From positions 78,640-123,296 of the forward strand of contig WALW01000010.1 of the NCBI GenBank assembly GCA_015522635.1: a DNA stretch of 44,657 nucleotides. Reading direction: 5' to 3'. This DNA is from Candidatus Tiamatella incendiivivens (GTDB lineage Archaea; Thermoproteota; Thermoprotei_A; Sulfolobales; Acidilobaceae). A program made the position numbers and the translations under genes. Shown here one piece after another: positions 1-7,916 of this stretch (its first letter is position 1; every line of letters begins with the position of its first letter). The notes below the pieces were generated by a model, which saw only the letters and a list, made by a program, of their open reading frames with translations, was not told the DNA's origin and searched no databases.

Positions 1-325
1 AGCCTAGATCAGCGCCAGAGACGCCTAGAGCTTTTATCCCACGATACTCTAGCCCCGAAACAATCCTCTTATTAAGAAGACCTGCCATAACCATGGTATA
101 AATTTCGAGTTCCTCAAGGCTAGTGTACCGACTCTTCATGCCATTAGGATGAACTACTATTCTAGGTTCAACACCCATTTTCCTTGAATACTCTGTAACA
201 ATGTCTCCACCACCATGAACTAACACTATACCGCGTCTAACCGTAGAATTTGAAGCCAGATCATCTAAGAGGTTATTAAGATTTTAGAGTATAACTCTTC
301 CACCAGCTTTAACAACAATAACCAT
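1..325 (-). pseudogene. lysZ: LysZ, [LysW]-aminoadipate kinase, 5' part only, in-frame TAA
   Basis: This is the N-terminal part of an amino-acid kinase; the rest lies beyond the window edge. The family phosphorylates LysW-bound alpha-aminoadipate (or glutamate) in lysine/arginine synthesis. The start MVIVVKAGGRVIL and the later segment GIVLVHGGGDIVTEYS are typical of the N-acetylglutamate kinase/LysZ fold, and the Gly-rich motifs bind ATP and substrate. Codon 14 is TAA (284-286), and the same frame stays open and homologous on both sides, so this is a nonsense substitution rather than a shift. A GGTGG motif precedes the ATG, which sits 14 nt after the lysY stop, so the two genes form an operon. 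Whether the codon is real or a base error cannot be decided here. Confidence 0.8.
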
Positions 326-339
326 ATTCAACCACCATA

Positions 340-1382
340 TCAAGGTCTCAACGGGGGAAGCCTTAACCCCTCGTCCTCAGGTAAGCCTAGCATTAAATTC
401 ATGTTCTGAACGGCCTGCCCTGCTGCCCCCTTTACCAAATTGTCTATAACGGCAAACCCCGTTACCCTCCCGGTTGATTCATCCACAGCATATCCTATAT
501 CAACGTAATTGCTACCTACAACGTTCTTCACATCCGGGTACTTTAAAGGGCTAAGATGAGATAATCTGATAAACCCTTCGCCTAGATAAAATTTGGTATA
601 AGCCTCTGAAACTCTATGAGAATCAATCTCGTCTACAAATGTATGAACGGATGCAAGGGTGCCTCTAACAGCTGGAACAGCGTGAGGGATCAGTGATACT
701 CTTATATTTTTGCTGCCAGATAATCTTGAAAGTTCCTGGGACACCTCTGCCTGGTGTCTATGGCCAGATGGACTATACGGCCTGATACTACCTGACCTCT
801 CAGGATGATGCCTTCCCCTTGAAGGTTTAGAGCCGCCCTCACTGCTTCCTACCTTAATATCTGCTAACAGGAAATCGTTTACTATATTATACTTTACAAG
901 CGGGGTGGCTGCAAGTATAGCAGCTGTAGCATTACATCCTGGCGAGGCAATAAACTGTGACCCCACGATTTCTTCCCTATTAATTTCCGGGAGGCCGTAT
1001 GCCGCCTTACCTATTAGATCAGGCCTTGGATGGGGGCCATACCATCTTTCATATAACTCTATGTCTCTAAGCCTGTAGTCTGCGCTTAAATCAATAACTC
1101 GGATGCCGGAATCATAGGCTTCTCCTATTATCCCAGCCCCTATACCATGCGGGAGTGCATTGAATATAACATCCATGCCAAATAACCTGTCCGGGTTTAT
1201 CTCAGAATACTTCAACCCCTTATAGAAACCTTGTAGTGCAGGATGGGCGTAATGTACCGGCTTCCTTTTATATTCTCTGCTAGTAACTAGTACTACCTCA
1301 ACCTCATTGTGGAGGAGGAGAAGCCTTAGGAGTTCTCCTCCAGCATATCCTGACCCCCCCCAAGTATTCCTATTTTAATCAA
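340..1382 (-). pseudogene. lysY: LysY, [LysW]-aminoadipyl-6-phosphate reductase, frameshift in a G8 run
   Basis: This is a LysY/ArgC-family NADP-dependent reductase acting after LysZ. The body is clear: FIASPGCNATAAILA carries the catalytic Cys, and HHPERSGSIRPYSPSGHRH is typical of the family. The N-terminal nucleotide-binding segment GILGGSGYAGGELLRLL is encoded in a different frame from the body. The break falls in a run of eight G (coding strand; C8 at 1354-1361 on +). Six G would restore a protein of about 346 residues, the normal family length. The start is taken as TTG at 1382. The longest uninterrupted frame runs 340-1215. It is followed by lysZ. The break is either a true frameshift, a homopolymer error or a slippery site. 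Confidence 0.82.
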
Positions 1383-1416
1383 GCTAACAACCCTAGGGTA
1401 GGAGGGTTAGTTTATC

Positions 1417-1462
1417 AGGGTTTAAATCACTTGAAAACGATATTATTCGTTTTTCAAACCCT
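1417..1462. promoter_or_regulatory. Nested inverted repeat between lysY and lysW
   Basis: Inner arms TTGAAAACGA (1431-1440) and TCGTTTTTCAA (1447-1457) are complementary except for one extra T. Outer arms AGGGTTT (1417-1423) and AAACCCT (1456-1462) are also complementary. The site lies in the divergent intergenic region, 35 nt from the lysY start. Its position and symmetry suit an Lrp/LysM-type operator for the lysine genes. Binding is inferred, not shown. Confidence 0.5.
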
Positions 1463-1505
1463 CTCTACTAACGGTAGTACTGTTTCAGTCTCCCACTATT
1501 GGAAC

Positions 1506-1560
1506 ACTTTATAATCCTCGAACCCTTGTAACACTCTCCCGATTAAAGCATCCAAGGTGG
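1506..1560 (+). promoter_or_regulatory. lysW promoter TATA box and ribosome site
   Basis: TTTATAAT at 1508-1515 is a good archaeal TATA box about 50 nt before lysW. GGTGG at 1556-1560 gives a 5-nt spacing to the ATG at 1566 and supports that start. Confidence 0.5.
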
Positions 1561-1565
1561 TATGT

Positions 1566-1736
1566 ATGGTGAAGGTTAAATGTCCTGTTTGCGGTGAGAT
1601 GGTTGACGTCCCGGACGATGCTCTTCCAGGAGAATTGATAGAGCATGAATGCGGTGCCCTTCTAGAGGTTGTCGTGGAGAATGGTGAGATAAAACTGAAG
1701 ATAGCTGAAGACGTGGGGGAGGATTGGGGAGAATAA
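1566..1736 (+). CDS. lysW: LysW amino-group carrier protein (56 aa)
   Basis: LysW is a small acidic carrier whose C-terminal glutamate side chain is linked to alpha-aminoadipate (or glutamate), shielding the amino group through the next four steps. The 56-residue product starts MVKVKCPVCGEMVDVPDD, with a CxxC zinc site at residues 6-9 and a third conserved Cys in HECGA (residue 29). It ends in the diagnostic EDWGE, whose last residue is the attachment point. The ATG follows GGTGG by 5 nt. The end overlaps the TTG start of lysX by 13 nt, so the two are translationally coupled. The gene is intact, unlike its partners lysZ, lysY and lysJ. Confidence 0.95.
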   Translation: MVKVKCPVCGEMVDVPDDALPGELIEHECGALLEVVVENGEIKLKIAEDVGEDWGE

Positions 1737-2641
1737 GGTTGCCTATAACCATAGCCTACGATATACTGAGATGGGAGGAGAAGGCGCTTATCGGAAAAGC
1801 CGATTATCTAGGCATAGGGCTCAAATTAATTCACCTGAATAATACAACGCTAGAGCTGGGCATGAAAGGTGAAATAGATGTAGCTCTCATCAGGGCTACA
1901 TCACAGTATAAGGCCTTAGCATCATCATCAGCTCTAGAGAGTAGCGGTGTGAGAACAGTTAATACTGTAGAGTCCCTATATGCCACATTCGACAAGCTTA
2001 GAACTCATAGTCTGCTAGAGAAGGCCGGGATACCGGCACCTAGGACTATCATAGCCTTCTCACAGGAATCAGCTCTCTCCGCAGCGGAAGAACTCGGTTA
2101 TCCGGTGGTGGTTAAACCGCTTCATGGAAGCTGGGGAAGACTAATAGCGTTAGCTAACGATAAAGAGGCATTGAGGAGTATAGTCGAGTACAGCCAGTAC
2201 ATAGGTCCTCATGGGAGAGTACATTATATACAGGAGTATATTGACAAACCAGGTAGAGATATTCGTACCTTCTGCATAGGAAGTAGCGTACCAGCAGGAA
2301 TATATAGAGTCAGTAGAGAATGGATAACTAATACCGCCAGAGGCGCACAATCTTTCCCTGCCAAGATAACAGGTGAACTAGAGGATCTAACGTTGAGGGC
2401 TTGTAGGGCTGTAGGAGCAGAGTTTGCCGGGGTGGATATTGTAGAAGATAAAGATCGAGGGTTCCTCGTCCTAGAGGTCAACGGTGTACCTGAATTCAAG
2501 AATACTGTAAGAGTTACAGGTGTAGACCTCCCAGGTCACCTAATGACCTACTTATTGGAGCTCGCTCAAGATTATACTAGATCCCCCGGTATCCAGAGAG
2601 CAGAGCTCGATTATACTCCGCTTATAAACCTCAGCCGCTAA
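1724..2641 (+). CDS. lysX: LysX, LysW-alpha-aminoadipate ligase (ATP-grasp)
   Basis: LysX is an ATP-grasp ligase that joins the LysW C-terminal glutamate to the amino group of alpha-aminoadipate using ATP. Visible motifs are VVVKPLHGSWGRL (ATP-binding lid), QEYIDKPGRDIRTFCIG (central domain) and FLVLEVNGVPEFKNT, with the Mg-binding Glu/Asn and the LysX/ArgX specificity loop. The product is 305 aa, slightly longer than usual because about 20 residues follow the normal LYLLELA-type end. The TTG start lies inside the last codons of lysW. The 3' end overlaps the convergent lysK by 90 nt. Whether it also takes glutamate (arginine branch) cannot be read off. Confidence 0.92.
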   Translation: MGRIRLPITIAYDILRWEEKALIGKADYLGIGLKLIHLNNTTLELGMKGEIDVALIRATSQYKALASSSALESSGVRTVNTVESLYATFDKLRTHSLLEKAGIPAPRTIIAFSQESALSAAEELGYPVVVKPLHGSWGRLIALANDKEALRSIVEYSQYIGPHGRVHYIQEYIDKPGRDIRTFCIGSSVPAGIYRVSREWITNTARGAQSFPAKITGELEDLTLRACRAVGAEFAGVDIVEDKDRGFLVLEVNGVPEFKNTVRVTGVDLPGHLMTYLLELAQDYTRSPGIQRAELDYTPLINLSR

Positions 2642-3634
2642 ACTAAGCTCTTCCTCGCTTATAACCTCCATTGTACTATGAGCCATAATGGGATCACCAG
2701 GCCCGTATGCTGATATACTAAGGGCATAGTGTCCAAGTATATTCCTATCACTAGTCCCTCTCTTAACAACAGGTCTAGGCTTGACGTTCATTCTGAGAAG
2801 ACTCCTGGATATGCTTCTAGGAACAGGGGTATTCAAGCTAACCCTAATAGATTCTACACCGCCTGAAAAGGCAGTCACACAATCATAGCTCTTGGCTAAG
2901 TTATCAATATTCTGTGCTACACTCTTATTCGTCCAGCCCGGTGGAACGCGAACATCAAGCCTTACTATAGCTTTCCTAGGTAAAACATTCCAAGCATCCC
3001 GCGCCTCTAGTCCTGTAACAGCTATACTGGGCTCATCCAGGCTTATACTAGGATACGATTTTTTGATGTTATCTATTAAAATAATGGCTTTGTCTAAAGC
3101 AGAATCTCCCAAGTGAGGCGTAGAAGAATGGCCTCCCCTACCCATACAGACTACTTCAACGTGGAATCCTCCTCTATAGCCAACAACTACTCTATTCCCA
3201 CCGCTTGGTTCACCAATAATAACAAACGGTGGAACCAGTCTTTCACGAACAAGCCTCCGCGCTCCACGACTATCTCCCTCCTCGCCGGCTAAACCAGCAA
3301 GAGCAACAGGACATGAAGGATTATTCATGGCTACTAGAAGGAGACCTACACTCATACTAGCTAAGGGTCCCTTTGCATCTACAGCTCCTCTACCCCAGAC
3401 CTTCCCCTCCTGCCAGCCTGGATCTATCCAGCCTTCCACCGCATCTATATGGCCAGCGAGTAATATACGGACTTCCCTAGTATCCGGCGGTGCTAGGAAC
3501 CCGCTTCCAGCACTTTCAACCCATGCCTTAAGACCATTCTCTTCACCCCACTCTACTAGTTTCTTAACAGCCCTCTCTTCCATGCCAGTAGGGCTGTACT
3601 CTTTTAAGAGATTGTAAAGCAGGTTAGCTGCCAT
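2552..3634 (-). CDS. lysK: LysK, [LysW]-lysine/ornithine hydrolase
   Basis: LysK is an M20-family Zn-dependent hydrolase that releases lysine (or ornithine) from LysW in the last step. Metal-binding motifs are in order: AGHIDAVEG, WGRGAVDAKGP, LAGEEGDSRGA, IIGEPSG and the late His in IMAHSTMEV. The ATG at 3634 (MAANLLYNLLKEYSPTG) fits the family N-terminus; an upstream in-frame start would add 18 residues without homology signs. The start overlaps the lysJ stop by 11 nt, so lysJ-lysK is an operon. The C-terminus runs about 20 residues beyond the usual end and overlaps lysX antisense. The frame is intact. Confidence 0.9.
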   Translation of the reverse strand: MAANLLYNLLKEYSPTGMEERAVKKLVEWGEENGLKAWVESAGSGFLAPPDTREVRILLAGHIDAVEGWIDPGWQEGKVWGRGAVDAKGPLASMSVGLLLVAMNNPSCPVALAGLAGEEGDSRGARRLVRERLVPPFVIIGEPSGGNRVVVGYRGGFHVEVVCMGRGGHSSTPHLGDSALDKAIILIDNIKKSYPSISLDEPSIAVTGLEARDAWNVLPRKAIVRLDVRVPPGWTNKSVAQNIDNLAKSYDCVTAFSGGVESIRVSLNTPVPRSISRSLLRMNVKPRPVVKRGTSDRNILGHYALSISAYGPGDPIMAHSTMEVISEEELSLAAEVYKRSIIELCSLDTGGSSIILSELQ

Positions 3635-4778
3635 ACGTCTTGGTGACGCATTCCCTGAATGACTTAGTGACCCATTCAATATCATCACCTGATATCATGT
3701 AGGGAGGTAGAAACCTAACTACGGTAGCACCGGCTTTCAAGGCCAGTACTCCGTGGTCTTGAAGGCATTTTAGAATAGGGGTGGGATTATACTTCAATTC
3801 CACCCCCAACATGAGGCCTTCGCCTCTAATGTCCCTCACGGAATTCAACTCCAATGCTTCTCTCAGAGAACTCGAGAGCAATCGACCTGACCTTTCAGCT
3901 CTCTTCGGCACACCATCGTGGAAAAGAACATCAACAGCTGCTCTTACAGCAGCCATAGCGGCTAGGTTACCTGCAAACGTAGATCCATGCCGACCCCCCG
4001 TCAACGATTCAGCTATTTCCTTCACAGTAAAGAGAAGGCTTACAGGATAACCTCCTCCAACCGCTTTCCCGGCAACAAAGATGTCAGGTGATATTCTTGC
4101 TTTAGTGTAACTCCATATTCTACCCGTTCTACCGAAACCTGATTGTATTTCATCCACTATAAGCAATGAATCATTTTCCCTCGCCAGCTTTCCAACTAAT
4201 TCTAGGAAACTGGTTGTGCCGGGTATAATTCCCCCCTCACCCTGAACCGGTTCAACTATAATGGCAGCAGTACTAGTATCAATAACTCAGTATAACTCCT
4301 CGCAATCAGAGTTATATTGGGCAAATACAACGTTGTTCAAAACCGGGAAGCCTTTCCTATACCTAGGATTCCACGTAACACTCAATGCTCCCAGCGTCCG
4401 ACCATGGAAACTATTCTTGAAAGCTATGATTTTCCTTTTACCAGTATAAGCCCATGCTATTTTTAACGCTACCTTAACTGCTTCACCGCCAGTATTCAGG
4501 AAAAATACAGTATCATGAGATTCTGGGGCGATCCTAGACAACGATTCTGCGGTCTTGTCTTCTAAATTATTGTAAAATGACAATCCAGGTGAAACGAGTG
4601 TAGATAACTGACTCGAAACAGCTTCCACTATAAAAGGGTTAGAATGGCCTAGGAAAGCAACACCATGCCCGTTATTAGCGTCGAGATACTTCCTTCCACC
4701 ATCATCCCATACATACTGCATATAACCCTTGGTCAACCTAAGGTTTCTAGCGCCATAAAACCTGAATACGCTTAACAA
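3624..4778 (-). pseudogene. lysJ: LysJ, [LysW]-aminoadipate semialdehyde transaminase, in-frame TGA
   Basis: LysJ is a class-III PLP aminotransferase. One frame of 384 codons covers the full family length: N-terminal WDDGGRKYLDANNGHGVAFLGH, NTGGEAVKVALKIAW, SFHGRTLGALSVTWNP, then IIVEPVQGEGGIIPG, LIVDEIQSGFGRTG and FVAGKAVGGGYP with the PLP-binding Lys. A single TGA at 4287-4289 interrupts it between EELY and VIDTSTAA; both halves stay in register, so this is a nonsense change, not a shift. It is coupled to lysK by an 11-nt overlap. It might still be read through or be a base error; otherwise the lysine pathway is blocked here too. Confidence 0.88.
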
Positions 4779-4889
4779 GATATATCATCCTTTACACCCG
4801 GGGGGCGTGGTACACCCCTAATAAAACTATTTCCTTCAGATGGTTTGGAAACCGTAAGAAATAGTGCTGAAAAACATAATTTATGCACC

Positions 4890-5837
4890 CTAAGGGCTAA
4901 AACGGCTTCTATAAAACGAAACAGTATCCCGGAGGCCATCCAGCAGGCCAGTCTCCGGCTTCCAATGAATAGATTTCCAAGCCAACTCTATATCTGCTCT
5001 ACTCCTCTGCACATCACCAGGCCTAGGAGGCTTAAACTCAGGTTCAAGGCAACTTCCAATTACACCGCATATCATATAATACAAATCCTTTATACTAGTC
5101 TCAACGCCAGACCCTATCTCCAACACACCAGTATAACAAGTTTTCAACGCTAATAGATTCGCCTCAGCTACATCCTTTACATAAACGAAATCCCTAGTCT
5201 GAAAACCTGATCCATAAATAATGGGTCTCCTATCTTTGAGAAGGGCTTCAATAAATGCTAATACCACACCAGCATAAGGGCCGGGTCTCATCCTAGGGCC
5301 GTAAACGTTGAAGTATCTTAACGCAATAGTCTTCAACCCATAGTCATCACGGTACCTGTCAAGGAGTCTCTCGCTGAAAACCTTGGTTTCACCGTAAAGG
5401 TTAGCCGGGTTCAAAGGATGATCCTCATCCACCGGGAGATATAAGGGTTCACCGTGAACAGCAGTACTGGAAGCAAACACAACCCTATCCGCATCAAGCA
5501 ACCTAGCCAACTCCAACACATTAACAGTACCCTTCACATTCACGTCCAAAGCACGTTGCGGGTTACTCATCACCTCAACAATATTAATCAATGCAGCAAG
5601 ATGAACAATCCCAACAACACCGCCGCTAGAAACTGCCCTCGAAATCTCCCCTCTCAAAACACTCCAATCACTCACATCAACCCTTAACACACGCAGCCTC
5701 CCATCACTCCTAGGCAGATTATCGAGGCTACCGGAGTAGAAGTCATCTACAACAATAACATCATACCCCTCCGATAATAACAGATCAACGGTATGACTGC
5801 CGATAAATCCAGCTCCACCAGTAACTATTACATCCAA
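4890..5837 (-). CDS. NAD-dependent sugar-nucleotide epimerase (UDP-glucose 4-epimerase type)
   Basis: This is an extended short-chain dehydrogenase. The N-terminal VTGGAGFIGSH binds NAD. The catalytic Ser and the YxxxK motif are seen in VFASSTAVHGEP and NLYGETKVFSERLL. DFVYVKDVAEANLLAL and the end WKPETGLLDGLRDTV are typical of GalE-like enzymes. The TTG at 5837 is chosen because GGAGG lies 9 nt upstream and the protein then starts at the first beta strand (LDVIVTGGAG); an ATG 54 nt upstream would add an unrelated tail. It probably epimerises or dehydrates nucleotide sugars for surface glycans or glycolipids. The substrate cannot be told from sequence. Confidence 0.88.
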   Translation of the reverse strand: MDVIVTGGAGFIGSHTVDLLLSEGYDVIVVDDFYSGSLDNLPRSDGRLRVLRVDVSDWSVLRGEISRAVSSGGVVGIVHLAALINIVEVMSNPQRALDVNVKGTVNVLELARLLDADRVVFASSTAVHGEPLYLPVDEDHPLNPANLYGETKVFSERLLDRYRDDYGLKTIALRYFNVYGPRMRPGPYAGVVLAFIEALLKDRRPIIYGSGFQTRDFVYVKDVAEANLLALKTCYTGVLEIGSGVETSIKDLYYMICGVIGSCLEPEFKPPRPGDVQRSRADIELAWKSIHWKPETGLLDGLRDTVSFYRSRFSP

Positions 5838-6032
5838 GCCAGCAATCCTCCAAACCAAACAGATTGTATAGCAGAAAAATAAAGAATTCATCTCCCAAAA
5901 AAGAACATACTAATAAAACATACCCTAGCTTCTGGAGACAAGATTATATGATATACAATGACAAAAAAAGAACAACCCTGAAAACAAGCGGGGATCAAAT
6001 ATAGGATCTCAACCTCGTGTTGAGGGATAAAA

Positions 6033-6353
6033 ATGGAAACCCCGATCGTCATAGATGTCATAAACGAACTCATCCTCCGGAGAAAGAAGAAGATACGAAG
6101 ACAAATAGCCTAAGAACCTGCAACCAAGGACCTGTTGCCCTAGGAGAAGAACAGGCTCCTCGCTGAAAGGCTCCTCGGGAAGATGTACAACGACCTCTAC
6201 GCCAAGGGAGAACTCGCCTACAAGGAACTCAAAGAAAAGGAAGACTAGCTGGATCCAGCCATAAGGGCAATGTTGGAAAAATACAGGAAAATTGATGTTA
6301 TTGCTTCGCTATACGAGGATTTTGGCCGTGTTCCTTGGTTAGAAGTTGTATAG
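6033..6353 (+). pseudogene. Decayed gene with PIN-toxin-like tail, three in-frame stops
   Basis: One frame of 106 codons runs from an ATG at 6033 to TAG at 6351, broken by TAA (6111), TAG (6141) and TAG (6246). The first part (METPIVIDVINELILRR) and the middle (NRLLAERLLGKMYNDLYA) look like a small helical protein I do not recognise. The last 20 residues include YEDFGRVPWLEVV, nearly the same as the C-termini of the PIN toxins at 27368, 30010 and 30934 (DFKRVPWLEVI). The frame register is kept across all three stops, which suggests recent decay by substitution. A 6-bp hairpin (6008-6024) lies just upstream. Confidence 0.55.
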
Positions 6354-6363
6354 TAATTTCTTG

Positions 6364-7308
6364 TTATTGTGTTATTAGTGTGTAGAGTATTATTGCTGCT
6401 GTTACGAGTGCTAACGTTATCGTATAGGTGTTTATGTAGGGGGTTCGTCTTGGTTTTATGTTGAGGGTTATTATCGCTATTAGGGAGCCTGCTGTTATCC
6501 CGGTTATGTTTTGTATGGTTATGTTTAGTGCGTTCATGCTTCCATGGATGTTTACTGGTAGGAGTAGTGCTGATACCGTTAGGGGTGGTAGGAGCGCTGC
6601 TGCTATGGCTATTCCCGCTATTGCCTCTGTTACTTCCTTCCTTGTAGATAGTATGGCTGCGTAGCCTAGGAGTATTGAGAGTACAGCGTATAGTGGAGTT
6701 AGAATGGTGCGCGAGATTATCTCATTGCTTGCCGGGATAGTTATTCCCTGCTGTTTTATTGCTAGGGATATTGCTAGGATTGTAAGGTAGGCTGCTCCTG
6801 TTAGAATAATTATGTTCAATAGGCTTTTCCATGTATCCCTAGGCTTTCCGAAGGCTAGGTTTAGTGAGAGAGAGTATAGCGGGCCGAGGAGAGGGCTTAG
6901 GAGCATTGCCCCTATTACTATGGCTGGACTGTCTAGCCATAATCCTATTAGCGTTATCATTGAGGCGAGTGCGGCGAGTAGTGTTTTCCCGGGGTCTATT
7001 CTGCTTAGTTGCCTTGCTTTCATTATCAGCTCGTCCACAGGGGTTTCCATGGTTGATGGTTTCATATTCATTGTTCTCTTTACAGGTCCTCCTAGGATTA
7101 TTTTCGGTTTGTCCGCCGTGACTATGTTTTCCTTGTACCTCATGTCGAGCGTGTTCTCTACTTGGGTTAGAAAGTCTTCTACCTCTCCTTCCGGTACATA
7201 CGCTATTACTGTTCCATCTCCATAGGTTATGTTATATTGCTTCTCTTTGAGGAGCCTCTTGATCTTATCCTCTTCTTCTCTCCGATAGTGTATTGTTACT
7301 CTCCACAA
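6364..7308 (-). CDS. DUF389/TIGR00341 family membrane protein
   Basis: The 314-residue protein has a soluble N-terminal region (about 1-105) and six or so hydrophobic segments. The first carries the family signature region PAIVIGAMLLSPLLGPLYSLS, here at about residues 128-150. Short polar turns such as GKPRDTWKS and STRKEVTEA separate the helices. The DUF389 family is widespread in prokaryotes and of unproven function; channel or transport roles have been suggested. It is transcribed away from the gene at 7391, sharing an 82-nt divergent promoter region. The ATG start gives a short leader before the first beta strand and fits the family. Confidence 0.85.
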   Translation of the reverse strand: MWRVTIHYRREEEDKIKRLLKEKQYNITYGDGTVIAYVPEGEVEDFLTQVENTLDMRYKENIVTADKPKIILGGPVKRTMNMKPSTMETPVDELIMKARQLSRIDPGKTLLAALASMITLIGLWLDSPAIVIGAMLLSPLLGPLYSLSLNLAFGKPRDTWKSLLNIIILTGAAYLTILAISLAIKQQGITIPASNEIISRTILTPLYAVLSILLGYAAILSTRKEVTEAIAGIAIAAALLPPLTVSALLLPVNIHGSMNALNITIQNITGITAGSLIAIITLNIKPRRTPYINTYTITLALVTAAIILYTLITQ

Positions 7309-7390
7309 ATGAATAGCCCCATTAATCGTTTGGTTAGGAGGGTTGTTTATTTAACTGTCTATTCACTGAATTTAATCATAGTTAACATGT

Positions 7391-7864
7391 ATGGTGGTTG
7401 ATATGGTAGAGATTCTCGAGCAGACTGTGCTTACACCCGATATGGATCAGGAGAAATTCATATCATCTATGGACCCCGTTAGTGCAGCAGCTCTCCTCCC
7501 CGGGTTAGAGGAAGTTGAGCGTATGGATAACATTGTAATTGTAAAGCTACGCCATCGCATCGGGCCTATGGGGGTATCTGATGAGGGTGTTATACAGATT
7601 AAACCATGGGTTGACAGGGCTCTATTCAAAGTTGACACTGATCATATAAGGTATAGGGTTGAGTTTGTCGTCGACGGTGTTGGGCCGAGGACTAACGTCA
7701 AAATCATCGTCCGAACTATAGCTAAGAAGGACTTGGTAAGCCAGCTGATCCCTGTTAAGGAGAAGATCCTTATGAGTAGGTCTATTGGATTGGTAGCCGG
7801 TTTAGCCCGTCAGGCTGGGGCGTCCATGGTTCTTCCTCTGTGGAGGAAGGAGCTAGAGTATTGA
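7391..7864 (+). CDS. Hypothetical protein, possible START/SRPBCC-like fold
   Basis: I do not recognise this 157-residue protein with certainty. It alternates short beta-type segments (NIVIVKLRHRIG, DEGVIQIKPWVDR, IRYRVEFVVDGVGPRT, VKIIVRTIAKKD) and ends in a long helix (IGLVAGLARQAGASMVLPLWRKEL). That order resembles START/CoxG-type ligand-binding proteins. It has no Cys, no signal peptide and no membrane span. The start codon ATG at 7391 lies in a short divergent region opposite the DUF389 gene, and an alternative ATG is four codons in. It precedes the HD phosphohydrolase by 52 nt and may share its transcript. Confidence 0.6.
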   Translation: MVVDMVEILEQTVLTPDMDQEKFISSMDPVSAAALLPGLEEVERMDNIVIVKLRHRIGPMGVSDEGVIQIKPWVDRALFKVDTDHIRYRVEFVVDGVGPRTNVKIIVRTIAKKDLVSQLIPVKEKILMSRSIGLVAGLARQAGASMVLPLWRKELEY

Positions 7865-7916
7865 GTTAAGCGTTTTAGCCTCCAATTCCCCCTAAAACAT
7901 TTCGGTGCAGTAAATA

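Noticed and set aside
5888-6073. Small minus-strand membrane gene upstream of the epimerase
   Set aside because: It overlaps the hairpin and the decayed plus-strand frame, has no ribosome site, and its composition looks like chance translation of A/T-rich DNA.
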